Positions 1 to 8,701 of a DNA stretch of 64,000 bases are shown piece by piece. Location: positions 1,740,001 through 1,804,000 of the forward strand of contig NZ_JAUCFJ010000002.1 of the NCBI RefSeq assembly GCF_030348505.1, read 5' to 3'. The notes beneath the pieces are model-generated. The model saw only the letters and a program-made list of their open reading frames with translations. It had not been told where the DNA came from and did no database searches. The stretch's first letter is position 1. Each line of letters starts with the position of its first letter. The translations under genes were made by a program, and so were the position numbers. This DNA comes from Lysinibacillus sp. G4S2. GTDB lineage: Bacteria; Bacillota; Bacilli; Bacillales_A; Planococcaceae.

Positions 1-531
1 CGTCCAAAATACCATCAGGAACATTTATGGAATGCGCTAAAAGCAAAACAACTACAAACGATTGGCTCTGACCAATGCTCATTTAGTTTTAAAGGCAAAA
101 AACAATTAGGATTAAATGATTTTTCTAAAATTCCTAACGGTGGTCCATTTATTGAAGATCGCTTCAGTATTTTATATTCAGAAGGTGTAGCAAAAGGAAA
201 AATTTCTATTAATGAGTTCGTCGATATGATTTCCACTAGTGCAGCAAAAATATTTGGTCTATTCCCACAAAAAGGGACAATTGCCATCGGTTCTGATGCC
301 GATATCGTTATTTTTGATCCAGAAGTAAAACGAGAAATCTCGGCTAAAACACATCATATGAATGTGGATTATAACCCATATGAGGGATGGGAAGTAACAG
401 GTGAAACAGTCAGTGTACTAGTGCGTGGAGAGTACGTCATTAAAAATAAAGAATTTGTTGGTGTACTAGGCAGTGGACAATATATAAAACGTCCATTAAA
501 AACAGCAGCAGCAGAAGCACTAAACATTTAG
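1..531 (+). CDS. hydA: Dihydropyrimidinase, C-terminal part (5' end outside window)
   Basis: About 176 C-terminal residues of a cyclic amidohydrolase that opens dihydrouracil or dihydrothymine to N-carbamoyl-beta-amino acids. The frame is open from base 1, so the start lies upstream of the window. Visible family marks are GSDQCSF (residues 27-33), which matches the metal-ligand Asp region usually written GSDHC, and the loop KIPNGGP typical of dihydropyrimidinases. The end of the fold reads IGSDADIVIFDP, the usual beta-sandwich segment of amidohydrolases. It is followed by preT, preA and a nucleobase-type permease, which fits reductive pyrimidine catabolism. The His-to-Gln change in GSDHC is a small departure; I cannot judge its effect. 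D-hydantoinase activity is the main alternative within the same family. Confidence 0.9.
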   Translation, partial: RPKYHQEHLWNALKAKQLQTIGSDQCSFSFKGKKQLGLNDFSKIPNGGPFIEDRFSILYSEGVAKGKISINEFVDMISTSAAKIFGLFPQKGTIAIGSDADIVIFDPEVKREISAKTHHMNVDYNPYEGWEVTGETVSVLVRGEYVIKNKEFVGVLGSGQYIKRPLKTAAAEALNI

Positions 532-545
532 CTTTTATCAGTATA

Positions 546-583
546 GGACCGATTGCTTTGGATGGAGAACAGAGCAATCGGTC
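546..583 (+). terminator. Hairpin after hydA
   Basis: An 11-bp perfect inverted repeat (547-557 with 573-583) just after the hydA stop. It is not followed by a clear T-run, so it may act as an mRNA-stabilising or processing hairpin rather than a full terminator; preT starts about 145 bp further on. Confidence 0.5.
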
Positions 584-728
584 TCGTAATATCTTCATTT
601 AGCTACTGAAGACTATCTATCTCTATAGGTGGTGAGATGATTGTTGATGTAGCTCTTTTCAATGTTCCTAACATCATTATGCCAAGGTGTAAGTAAGGAA
701 AAAATGAACACATGAGGGGGATGTGGAA

Positions 729-2096
729 ATGGCTCTGAATCAAGAAAATACAATGTCCCAACAGTTAAAACGTAATTTTATTGAATTGACTAACAAGATG
801 ACAAAGAATGAGGCAATTGAGGAAGCCAATCGTTGTCTGTATTGTTATGATGCACCATGTATTAAAGCATGTCCTACGAGTATTCAAATCCCAAATTTTA
901 TAAAAAAAATTGCTTCTGGTAATATGAAGGGCTCTGCTACGATTATATTAGAAGCAAATCCAATTGGTGCAAGCTGTGCGAGGGTTTGTCCAACGGAGGA
1001 ACTATGTGAAGGGGCGTGTGTGTTAAATTCCTCAACAAAGCCAATTAAAATCGGAGAGTTACAGCGCTATGCAACAGATTGGGCAATGGAAACGAATGCA
1101 CAGCTATTTAAGCAAGGGCAAAGTAATGGTCAAAAGGTAGCGATTATTGGTGCAGGTCCTGCTGGTTTATCGACAGCTCGTGAACTTAGCCGTTTTGGCT
1201 ATGCTGTCACAATCTATGAAGCTGAATCGAAAGCGGGTGGTTTAGGTAGCTATGGTATTGTATCGTTCCGCCTACCAAATGAAGTCGTTGATTGGGAAGT
1301 TGAGCAAATTGAAAAACTTGGTGTGGAAATCAAAACGAACACAACTGTCGGTGTTGATATTTCTGCGGATGAGATTTTAGAGCAATATGACAGTGTTATT
1401 TTAGCAGTTGGAATGGGGGCTGTCCCAAACCTTGGCATTGAAGGAGAAGATTTAGACGGCGTACATGATGCCATCGAATTTGTCAGGAAGACAAAAATGG
1501 GACCGCTTACAAAAGATATCGTTGGGAAGCGGGTAGCTGTCATTGGTGCAGGTAATACCGCGATTGACGGTGCTACATGTGCTGTGCGTTTAGGTGCTGA
1601 CAATGTCCAGATTCTTTATAGAAGAACAGAAAAAGAAATGACTGCGTACAAATTTGAATATGAATTTGCCAAGCAGGATGGTGTTGAATTTAAGTGGCTA
1701 ACAGCACCGAAAAAAATTATTGGTAATGAGGCAGGTAAGGTAGTAGGCATTGAATGTGTGAAAATGAAGCTCGGTGAAGCAGGTGCAGATGGTCGTCAAA
1801 GACCTGAAGTAATTGAAGGATCTGTTTTTATTATTGAAGTGGATGCTGTTATTAAGGCAATAGGTCAAACACGTTTTGTGTCATTGATTGAAGCTTTTGG
1901 TTTACAACATACAAATGGCGTTGTTGATATTGACGAAACGACAATGCAAACTTCGAATGACAAAGTATTTGCATGTGGAGATGTCGTCTTCGGAAATGGT
2001 CAGGGTGAGGCGATGGTCGTAACAGCTGTACAGCAAGGCAAAGACGCAGCATACAAGATCCATGAACGTTTAAGAAAACCAAGTGGGATTGCATAA
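729..2096 (+). CDS. preT: NAD-dependent dihydropyrimidine dehydrogenase subunit PreT
   Basis: Flavin- and iron-sulfur-containing subunit that passes electrons between NAD(P)H and PreA in the first step of reductive uracil/thymine breakdown. The N-terminal GltD-like part carries two sets of cluster cysteines (about residues 36, 39, 44, 48 and 83, 87, 93, 97). Two dinucleotide-binding loops follow: GAGPAG at 141-146 for FAD and GAGNTA at 273-278 for NAD(P)H. Length of about 455 residues is normal for the family. The ATG at 729 is preferred because GAGGGGG at 714-720 lies 8 bases upstream; an in-frame GTG at 723 would sit only two bases from it. The next gene, preA, begins 13 bases after the stop, so the two are probably co-transcribed. 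Confidence 0.93.
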   Translation: MALNQENTMSQQLKRNFIELTNKMTKNEAIEEANRCLYCYDAPCIKACPTSIQIPNFIKKIASGNMKGSATIILEANPIGASCARVCPTEELCEGACVLNSSTKPIKIGELQRYATDWAMETNAQLFKQGQSNGQKVAIIGAGPAGLSTARELSRFGYAVTIYEAESKAGGLGSYGIVSFRLPNEVVDWEVEQIEKLGVEIKTNTTVGVDISADEILEQYDSVILAVGMGAVPNLGIEGEDLDGVHDAIEFVRKTKMGPLTKDIVGKRVAVIGAGNTAIDGATCAVRLGADNVQILYRRTEKEMTAYKFEYEFAKQDGVEFKWLTAPKKIIGNEAGKVVGIECVKMKLGEAGADGRQRPEVIEGSVFIIEVDAVIKAIGQTRFVSLIEAFGLQHTNGVVDIDETTMQTSNDKVFACGDVVFGNGQGEAMVVTAVQQGKDAAYKIHERLRKPSGIA

Positions 2097-2109
2097 GGGA
2101 GGAACGAAT

Positions 2110-3372
2110 ATGGCAGACTTACGAATTGACTTAGCGGGCATCAAATCGCCGAATCCATTTTGGCTTGCGTCAGCACCACCAACGAATTCAGGCTATCAAG
2201 TACAACGAGCATTTGAAGCTGGGTGGGGCGGTGCTGTATGGAAAACATTAGGGGAGCCAATTTTAAATGTTTCTTCAAGATTTGCAGCTGTAAGCTATAA
2301 CGGACAAAGAGTAGCGGGCTTTAACAATATTGAACTAATTACTGACCGTCCGTTAGAAGTGAACTTACAAGAAATTTATGAAACGAAAAAAAAATTCCCC
2401 GATCATGCAATCATTGCTTCTTTGATGGTTGAGCCGAAGCAAGAAAAGTGGCATGAGATTGTTAAACGAGTAGAAGATGTGGGGGTTGATGGTCTTGAGC
2501 TTAACTTTGGGTGTCCACATGGGATGGCAGAACGAGGAATGGGCTCTGCCTCTGGTCAAGTACCTGAATTGGTAGAAAAGCAAACGTACTGGGTGAAAGA
2601 GGCAGCAAAAACACCTGTAATTGTGAAGTTAACGCCAAATATTACAGATATTACGGTAACGGCAGAAGCGGCTACAAGAGGTGGAGCAGATGCTATTAGT
2701 ATGATTAATACAATTAATAGTTTAGCTGGTGTCGATTTAGATACATGGAATACAATACCTCATGTTGGAGGAAAGGGTGCACACGGTGGCTATTGTGGTC
2801 CTGCCGTTAAACCAATTGCGCTCAATATGGTTGCAGAGTGTGCACGTAATCCATTAATCAATGTTCCGATTTCGGGCATTGGTGGTATTTCCAACTGGCA
2901 AGATGCTGTGGAGTTTATATTAATGGGTGCTACAGGTGTGCAAGTTTGTACAGCAGCGATGCATCATGGCTTTAGTATTGTTGAGGATATGATTGATGGA
3001 CTGGGTAACTATTTAGACGATAAAGGCATTGCCTCTGTCATGGATTTAGTAGGTCGCTCAGTTGCCAGATATTCTAATTGGGGTGACCTGGATTTAAACT
3101 ATAAAATCGTAGCTGAAATTAATAATGATGTTTGTATTAATTGTAACAAGTGTCATATTGCATGTGAGGATACATCGCACCAATGTATTGATTTATATAC
3201 GGAAGATGGCCGGCCAATGCTGAAAGTTCGGGAAGAGGACTGTGTAGGTTGTAATTTGTGCTCAATCGTCTGTCCTGTAGATGGTGCAATTAAAATGGTT
3301 GAACGCAAACCTACAGTTCCTCCAATGACTTGGAATGAACGTCAATCTCTGATTAGCAGTCTATCAAAGTAA
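2110..3372 (+). CDS. preA: NAD-dependent dihydropyrimidine dehydrogenase subunit PreA
   Basis: FMN-dependent catalytic subunit, related to dihydroorotate dehydrogenase, that reduces uracil and thymine to the 5,6-dihydro forms in a PreTA complex. It starts MADLRIDLAG and has the N-F-G-C-P-H catalytic loop typical of the family. The C-terminal domain carries two 4Fe-4S motifs, CINCNKCHIAC and CVGCNLCSIVCP. Length is 420 residues, as expected. The start at 2110 is chosen because GGGAGG at 2098-2103 is well placed; an upstream in-frame GTG at 2083 would overlap preT. Together with hydA and the permease this covers uptake and the first two degradation steps. A beta-ureidopropionase gene is not visible downstream and would have to lie upstream or elsewhere. 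Confidence 0.93.
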   Translation: MADLRIDLAGIKSPNPFWLASAPPTNSGYQVQRAFEAGWGGAVWKTLGEPILNVSSRFAAVSYNGQRVAGFNNIELITDRPLEVNLQEIYETKKKFPDHAIIASLMVEPKQEKWHEIVKRVEDVGVDGLELNFGCPHGMAERGMGSASGQVPELVEKQTYWVKEAAKTPVIVKLTPNITDITVTAEAATRGGADAISMINTINSLAGVDLDTWNTIPHVGGKGAHGGYCGPAVKPIALNMVAECARNPLINVPISGIGGISNWQDAVEFILMGATGVQVCTAAMHHGFSIVEDMIDGLGNYLDDKGIASVMDLVGRSVARYSNWGDLDLNYKIVAEINNDVCINCNKCHIACEDTSHQCIDLYTEDGRPMLKVREEDCVGCNLCSIVCPVDGAIKMVERKPTVPPMTWNERQSLISSLSK

Positions 3373-3399
3373 AAAAGTTAAAGCCTTCAGCAGATGTAC

Positions 3400-3516
3400 G
3401 GAATCGGAAAGGAGTACTTTGTGCAAGCACAAAGCCGATTCCAGACCTAATTATGCCGAGGCATAATTGATAAAACTGAAATTCCACCTTCCTTCAGCAT
3501 TTTCGTTGAAGGAAGG
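3400..3516. repeat. Cluster of three hairpins including a dispersed intergenic element
   Basis: Between preA and the permease lie three inverted repeats in a row. The first is composite: 3400-3407 pairs with 3435-3442 and encloses a hairpin 3417-3424/3427-3434. The second, 3450-3457/3460-3467, is an 8-bp stem with a 2-base loop. The third, 3487-3496/3507-3516, is a perfect 10-bp stem. The middle part resembles the element at 15539, 17816 and 44922 (shared core TAATTAYGYC-AGGC-AATTGAT). Probably a dispersed repeat that may stabilise or process the operon mRNA. Confidence 0.6.
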
Positions 3517-3567
3517 AATAACCCCAATGTAAGTTGTCACGGAAATTGGAAAAAAAGGAGAGATTAT

Positions 3568-5088
3568 ATGGAACGTGAAGGGAATTATTTAAAATCCCCA
3601 GATTTACTTCCAGTGACACATCAACAAAGAAATATTGGAACATTTGGTTTTGCAGTAATTTGGATAGGTATGGCAATTGTATTAGCTGCTTTTGCAATCG
3701 GTGGTTCGGCAATTATGAACTTACCATTGCCAATGGTCATTTTAGCAACCTTGATTGGCTCTTGTTTAATTGGTGTATTTATGACGTTAATTGGTGATAT
3801 AGGGATTGAGCATGGCTTATCATTCCCGGTATATATGCGTGCTCCGTTCGGTACATTTGGTACACATATTCCGTCGCTAGTCCGAGGTGTAACAGCTGCA
3901 TGTTGGTTCGGTCTGAACACTTATTTCGGAGCACTAGCTATAAACGGAATTTTAAATTTGCTTTTTGATTTTGATAATTGGTTTATCTGTTTCATTGTCT
4001 TTGCAGCACTTCAGTTATTTAATACTTCGCTAGGTATTAAATCTATTGAGCGCTTTGCAGATTTAGCAGCGCCAGTTATTATTTTAATTTCTTGCTGGAT
4101 GTATTATACATTGGCAGATACTGCAACAGCTCAAGGGAAAAATATTTGGACGTGGGTAGAAACGCCTACGACAGGATTTACAGCCTTCACAGCATTTATG
4201 GTAGTGATTATGGCGAATATGGGCTTTTGGTCGACATTAGCAGCCGACATGCCCTCACTTTCACGCTTCTTTAAAGCACCAAAAAATGAACACAATTGGT
4301 TCAAACGCAATAAAACACAGTTAGTTGGCTCTTTAATCGTTATGCCAATTACAAATACTTTCATTGTGACAATAGGTGCTGTTTGTTACATGGCTGTTGC
4401 CTCAGCAGATCCTATAAATGCATTACAGCAAAGTGCTAGTGGTTTTATATTAGGCATTTTACTATTAATGATCGTGCTAGCACAATGGTCAACTAACACC
4501 TCTGCAAATGTTATACCAGCGGCAACAATTTTCTCAAATATCGGTGGTCCAAAAGTACCGTTTTGGGTTGGGGTTGTTATTGCGGGGATAATTGGTATTC
4601 TTGCGCAGCCATGGAGTTTATTTGATGTGTTAGTAAACGCACTTTTAATTATCGGAGGTATTTTAACAGCCATAGTCGGTATTTTATATGCTGATTATTA
4701 TTTAATTCGTAAACGACGTGTACATGTAAAAGCACTTTATGAATTAGAAGGTCAATTTAAGTATTGGAATGGTTTTAACTTAGCAGGTTTAATCGCTTGG
4801 GTTATCGGTGGCGCAGTGGCAAATATTTTCTCGACTTATTCATCATTAGTAGGGTTCTTTGTAGGAGCATTCGTATATTATGTTTTAGCGAAGTATTGGT
4901 GGTTTAGAAAGTACCCTCAAGCTGAGCTAGAAGATTCAAGTGATGCAAAATATTTAGGTATTACAGCTGGTCATAATTTGGATGAACTATTTGGACAGCA
5001 ACAAACGCCTGCGCCAACTGCTGTTCCAGATGAGGGTGATGTCGTTGAGCAACCAGATCCGCTGTTAGAAATAAAAGGTGCCGATTGA
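3568..5088 (+). CDS. NCS1 family nucleobase/allantoin-type permease
   Basis: A 506-residue membrane protein of the nucleobase:cation symporter-1 family (uracil, allantoin, hydantoin and cytosine carriers). It is highly hydrophobic with about 12 predicted helices. The family start, PVTHQQRNIGTFGFAVIWIG, is clear, and a conserved Asn-Trp-containing early segment follows. The charged C-terminal tail ends in acidic residues. A good site, AAAAAGGAGAG at about 3551, precedes the ATG. Its position after preT-preA suggests that it imports pyrimidines or a hydantoin for the operon's enzymes. The exact substrate cannot be read from sequence; uracil, dihydropyrimidine or hydantoin are the likely choices. 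Confidence 0.9.
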   Translation: MEREGNYLKSPDLLPVTHQQRNIGTFGFAVIWIGMAIVLAAFAIGGSAIMNLPLPMVILATLIGSCLIGVFMTLIGDIGIEHGLSFPVYMRAPFGTFGTHIPSLVRGVTAACWFGLNTYFGALAINGILNLLFDFDNWFICFIVFAALQLFNTSLGIKSIERFADLAAPVIILISCWMYYTLADTATAQGKNIWTWVETPTTGFTAFTAFMVVIMANMGFWSTLAADMPSLSRFFKAPKNEHNWFKRNKTQLVGSLIVMPITNTFIVTIGAVCYMAVASADPINALQQSASGFILGILLLMIVLAQWSTNTSANVIPAATIFSNIGGPKVPFWVGVVIAGIIGILAQPWSLFDVLVNALLIIGGILTAIVGILYADYYLIRKRRVHVKALYELEGQFKYWNGFNLAGLIAWVIGGAVANIFSTYSSLVGFFVGAFVYYVLAKYWWFRKYPQAELEDSSDAKYLGITAGHNLDELFGQQQTPAPTAVPDEGDVVEQPDPLLEIKGAD

Positions 5089-5131
5089 AAATTAAACGCC
5101 AAGATTTTCACAAAAGAGATGAGGTGATGGC

Positions 5132-5341
5132 ATGTCAGAATACCAACAAAGCACAGAAGAAATAAAAAAGGTGGATCATTATTTAGATAGTGGCTTTAAG
5201 ATCAAATATGTTTACGAAAATTTAAGTGGATTGTTTGTAGAATTTGCGCGTCAAGAAGAGGTTATACTGTTGCAAATTTTAACAGCAGATGCCCGTAAAT
5301 ACTTCTCTGCAAAGCTTCAGGAACAGACATTATTGCAGTAA
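5132..5341 (+). CDS. Small hypothetical protein at the end of the pyrimidine operon
   Basis: A 69-residue soluble protein starting MSEYQQSTEEIKK, preceded by GAGGTGATGG. It lies 43 bases after the permease and just before a strong terminator, so it is the last gene of the operon. The sequence is mixed alpha/beta with a hydrophobic middle (LFVEFARQEEVILLQIL). I recognise no family. Its position suggests an accessory or regulatory role in pyrimidine use, but that is only context. Confidence 0.7.
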   Translation: MSEYQQSTEEIKKVDHYLDSGFKIKYVYENLSGLFVEFARQEEVILLQILTADARKYFSAKLQEQTLLQ

Positions 5342-5347
5342 CAAAGT

Positions 5348-5394
5348 AAACTCTATTCCATTCAACGTCTTACGTAATGGAATAGAGTTTTTTT
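5348..5394 (+). terminator. Rho-independent terminator of the pyrimidine operon
   Basis: A 15-bp stem (5348-5362 with 5376-5390) followed by a run of seven T. It closes the hydA-preT-preA-permease-small gene unit. Confidence 0.9.
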
Positions 5395-5439
5395 ACATAA
5401 TAAAATCTAAGTTGTGATTCGATTACGGCTAAAGCAAGA

Positions 5440-6300
5440 TAAAAATGACAGCCAAGGTGATGGATAGAACCGCCGAAGTCGTGGATAGAACCGTCAAAAA
5501 CGTGGATAGAACAGCCAAAGCGACGGAAAAAACAGCCGAAGTGACGGATAGAATCGCCAAAGCGACGGAAAGAACAGCCGAAGTGACGGATAGAATCGCC
5601 AAAGCGAGGGATAGAACAGCCGAAGTGACGGATGGAACAGCTAAAGTCGTGGATAGAACCGTCAAAGTCATGGATAGCCCCGCCAAAATCGTGGATAGAA
5701 CCGTCAAAATGATGGATAGCCCCGCCGAAATCGTGGATAGAACCGTCAAAATCGTGGATAGCCTGCCGAAGCGATGGAAAGAACAGCCGAAGTGACGGAT
5801 AGAATCGACAAAGCGACAGAAAAAACAGCCGAAGTGACGGATAGAATCGCCAAAGCGACGGAAAGAACAGCCGAAGTGACGGATAGAATCGCCAAAGCGA
5901 GGGATAGAACAGCCGAAGTGACGGATGGAACAGCTAAAGTCGTGGATAGAACCGTCAAAGTCATGGATAGCCCCGCCAAAATCGTGGATAGAACCGTCAA
6001 AATGATGGATAGCCCTGCCAAAATCGTGGATAGAACAGCCGAAGTCGTGGATAGCCCCGCCAAAAACGTGGATAGCCCCGCCGAAATCGTGGATAGCCCC
6101 GCCGAAAACGTGGATAGAACCGTCAAAATCGTGGATAGCCTGCCGAAGCGACGGAAAGAACAGCCGAAGTGACGGATAGAATCGACAAAGCGACGGAAAG
6201 AACAGCCGAAGTGACGGATAGAATCGACAAAGCGACGGAAAGAACAGCCGAAGTGACGGATAGCCCCATCAAAGCGACAGATAGCCCCGTCAAAATGACC
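5440..6300. repeat. Intergenic tandem array, 21-bp period, family 1
   Basis: About 860 bp of imperfect direct repeats with a unit of 21 bp of the type GATAGAACAGCCGAAGTGACG, alternating with GATAGAATCGCC- and GATAGCCCCGCC-type units. There is a higher-order copy: the block starting at 5517 recurs at 5810, 293 bp away. That distance is 14 x 21 minus 1, because one unit is 20 bp, so any reading frame is broken between copies. A third block start appears at about 6136. Both strands stay open over long stretches only because 21 is divisible by 3. No ribosome site or start fits, so I treat it as non-coding. The top strand is purine-rich. Confidence 0.9.
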
Positions 6301-6338
6301 AGACCCCTTATCGTGTTACCGTAATTTATGTTTTTCCT

Positions 6339-6358
6339 AAAAATACAATTGTATTTTT
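6339..6358. promoter_or_regulatory. Perfect 20-bp palindrome upstream of the permease
   Basis: AAAAATACAA followed directly by TTGTATTTTT, centred about 80 bp before the permease start, in AT-rich DNA after the repeat array. It could be an operator. It does not match the CodY or Fur consensus as I know them. Confidence 0.45.
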
Positions 6359-6428
6359 CAAAATAATTTATTATTATTAAAAAATAATTCATCGAAGAAA
6401 GAGACATCAGGGAAAGAGGCGTTATTGA

Positions 6429-7796
6429 GTGGCAAATAAAGAATTAAAAAGGGGATTAGAGGCGCGTCATATCCAGATGATTGCTCTTGGGGGTACAATT
6501 GGCGTGGGTCTATTTATGGGTTCTGCAAGCGCTATTCAGTGGACTGGGCCTTCTGTGCTTCTTGCATATGCTATCGCAGGCATATTTATTTTTTTCATTA
6601 TGCGAGCTATGGGGGAAATGCTCTATATGGAGCCTAGTACAGGTTCCTTTGCAACGTTTGGCTATAAATATATACATCCATTAGCTGGTTATTTAACAGC
6701 GTGGAGTAATTGGTTCCAGTGGGTTATTGTTGGTATGTCAGAAATTATTGCAGTAGGAACATATATGCAATATTGGTATCCAGATTTACCGGCATGGATT
6801 CCAGGATTAATTGCAATGGTAATTTTAGGTGTTGCCAACTTTATTTCTGTTAAATCGTTTGGAGAATTTGAATTTTGGTTTGCCATGATTAAGATTGTCA
6901 CGATTATATTAATGATTGTTGCCGGTTTTGGTCTCATTTTCTTTGGGATTGGTAATGATGGTATTGCCATCGGATTATCGAATCTATGGAATCATGGAGG
7001 CTTCTTTACTGGCGGTTGGTCAGGCTTCTTCTTCGCTTTATCATTAGTCGTTGCCGCTTATCAAGGTGTCGAGCTTATTGGAATTACAGCGGGAGAAGCG
7101 AAAAATCCTCAAAAAACTATTACGAATGCGATTCAAAGTATTATTTGGCGTATTTTAATATTTTATATAGGTGCGATCTTTGTCATTGTGACGGTTTATC
7201 CGTGGGATGAATTAGGTACAATTGGTAGCCCGTTTGTAGCCACGTTTGCAAAGGTTGGCATTACTGCTGCGGCAGGGATTATTAATTTTGTTGTCATAAC
7301 AGCGGCAATGTCAGGTTGTAATAGTGGAATTTATAGTGCGGGGCGTATGCTATATACGCTTGCTATGAATGATCAAGCACCTAAATGTTTTGCAAAGCTT
7401 TCTAGTAATGGTATTCCGATATTCGGTACGGTAGGCGTGCTAATTGGTTTGATCATCGGGGTTATTTTAAGTTACATTGCACCAGGAAATTTATTTGTAT
7501 ATGTATACAGCGCTAGTGTATTACCAGGGATGATTCCATGGTTTGTTATATTAATAAGTCAAATACGATTTAGAAAAATAAAAGGTGAACAACTGTCAAA
7601 GCATCCATTCAAAATGCCATTTGCGCCTTTTACAAACTATATAACGATTGCCTTCTTAGTAATGGTGCTAATCGGTATGTGGTTTAATGATGATACACGA
7701 GTTTCTCTCATTGTAGGAATTATATTCTTAGTCATTGTGGCAATGAGCTACTTTGTACTTGGTATCGGGAAAAATCGTCCTGTTAAAAATAAATAA
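6429..7796 (+). CDS. Amino acid permease, AAT/APC family
   Basis: A 455-residue carrier with about 12 hydrophobic helices. The AAT-family signature is present: [21 protein letters not shown] near the N-terminus, and [15 protein letters not shown] in the middle. It most resembles AapA/CycA/YbgF-type carriers, which take up D-serine, alanine, glycine and similar amino acids by proton symport. The GTG start at 6429 has AGAGGCG 8 bases upstream. It stands alone, with a 21-bp repeat array on each side and its own terminator. The palindrome at 6339 may control it. Substrate is not determined by the sequence. Confidence 0.88.
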   Translation: MANKELKRGLEARHIQMIALGGTIGVGLFMGSASAIQWTGPSVLLAYAIAGIFIFFIMRAMGEMLYMEPSTGSFATFGYKYIHPLAGYLTAWSNWFQWVIVGMSEIIAVGTYMQYWYPDLPAWIPGLIAMVILGVANFISVKSFGEFEFWFAMIKIVTIILMIVAGFGLIFFGIGNDGIAIGLSNLWNHGGFFTGGWSGFFFALSLVVAAYQGVELIGITAGEAKNPQKTITNAIQSIIWRILIFYIGAIFVIVTVYPWDELGTIGSPFVATFAKVGITAAAGIINFVVITAAMSGCNSGIYSAGRMLYTLAMNDQAPKCFAKLSSNGIPIFGTVGVLIGLIIGVILSYIAPGNLFVYVYSASVLPGMIPWFVILISQIRFRKIKGEQLSKHPFKMPFAPFTNYITIAFLVMVLIGMWFNDDTRVSLIVGIIFLVIVAMSYFVLGIGKNRPVKNK

Positions 7797-7811
7797 TCAA
7801 ATAGATTTGTT

Positions 7812-7850
7812 AAAAGGGTGTATTTCTACTTAATGAAATACATCCTTTTT
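7812..7850 (+). terminator. Terminator of the amino acid permease
   Basis: Stem 7812-7827 with 7834-7850 (one G-U pair), ending in a T-rich tail. Confidence 0.85.
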
Positions 7851-7871
7851 CTTTTGCGATAGAAATTTTGC

Positions 7872-8612
7872 CTTGAGAACAAATACCCGCGCGAAGCAGG
7901 TGAATACCCGCGGAAGGAGAACAAATACCCGCGCGAAGCAGGTGAATACCCGCGGAAGGAAAACAAATACCCGCGCAGGAGGTAAATACCCGCGAAAGGA
8001 GAACAAATACCCGCGCGAAGCAGGTGAATACCCGCGGAAGGAAAACAAATACCCGCGCAGGAGGTAAATACCCGCGAAAGGAGAACAAATACCCGCGCAG
8101 GAGGAGAATACCCGCGAAAGGAGAACAAATACCCGCGCGAAGCAGGAGAATACCCGCGGAAGGAAAACAAATACCCGCGCAGGAGGAGAATATCAGCGGA
8201 AGGAAAACAAATACCCGCGCAGGAGGTAAATACCCGTGAAAGGAGAACAAATACCCGAGCGAAGCAGGTGAATACCTGCGGAAGGAAATCAAATACCCGC
8301 GCGAAGCAGGTGAATACCCGCGGAAGGAGAACAAATACCCGCGCGAAGCAGGTGAATACCCGCGGAAGGAAAACAAATACCCGCGCAGGAGGTAAATACC
8401 CGCGCGCAGCAGGTGAATACCCGTGAAAGGAGAACAAATACCCGCGCAGGAGGTAAATACCCGCGCGCAGGAGGAGAATACCCGCGGAAGGAGAACAAAT
8501 ACCCGCGCGAAGCAGGTAAATACCCGCGAAAGGAGAACAAATACCCGCGCAGCAGGTGAATACCCGCGGAAGGAAAACAAATACCCGCGCGAAGCAAGAG
8601 AATATCCGTGAA
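7872..8612. repeat. Intergenic tandem array, 21-bp period, family 2
   Basis: About 740 bp built from two alternating 21-bp half-units, AATACCCGCGCGAAGCAGGTG and AATACCCGCGGAAGGAGAACA, giving a 42-bp super-unit. Some half-units are shortened to 19 bp (AATACCCGCGCAGGAGG-type), so the frame is not kept. The core AATACCCGCG is almost invariant. The top strand is purine-rich and full of AAGGAG, but the array lies after a terminator and no credible gene starts in it. The sequence shares nothing obvious with family 1 except its period and strand bias. Confidence 0.9.
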
Positions 8613-8662
8613 GAAGATCTCAAAGTTTTTAGATGTACATTTTGGAAATCTCAATAGGACGA

Positions 8663-8698
8663 AAAGGGACAATCCATTGAGAATTGGATTGTCCCTTT
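8663..8698 (-). terminator. Terminator of pgeF
   Basis: A 14-bp perfect stem (8663-8676 with 8685-8698) just beyond the pgeF stop. The reverse strand continues into T residues. Confidence 0.85.
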
Positions 8699-8701
8699 CA
8701 T

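Noticed and set aside
5445..6300. Open frames with seven-residue repeats of the DRTAEVT type across array 1
   Set aside because: The heptad pattern is a by-product of a 21-bp unit. Both strands are open, one unit is 20 bp and breaks the frame between duplicated blocks, and no ribosome site fits.
7872..8612. CRISPR array
   Set aside because: The repeats are contiguous and degenerate, with no unique spacers of constant length, and no cas genes are present. The 36/37-bp repeats at 20401 and 34601 also have no spacers.
7810..8672. Long open frames on both strands across array 2
   Set aside because: Same reason: unit length divisible by three, with 19-bp units that shift the frame. Overlapping frames on both strands are equally open.
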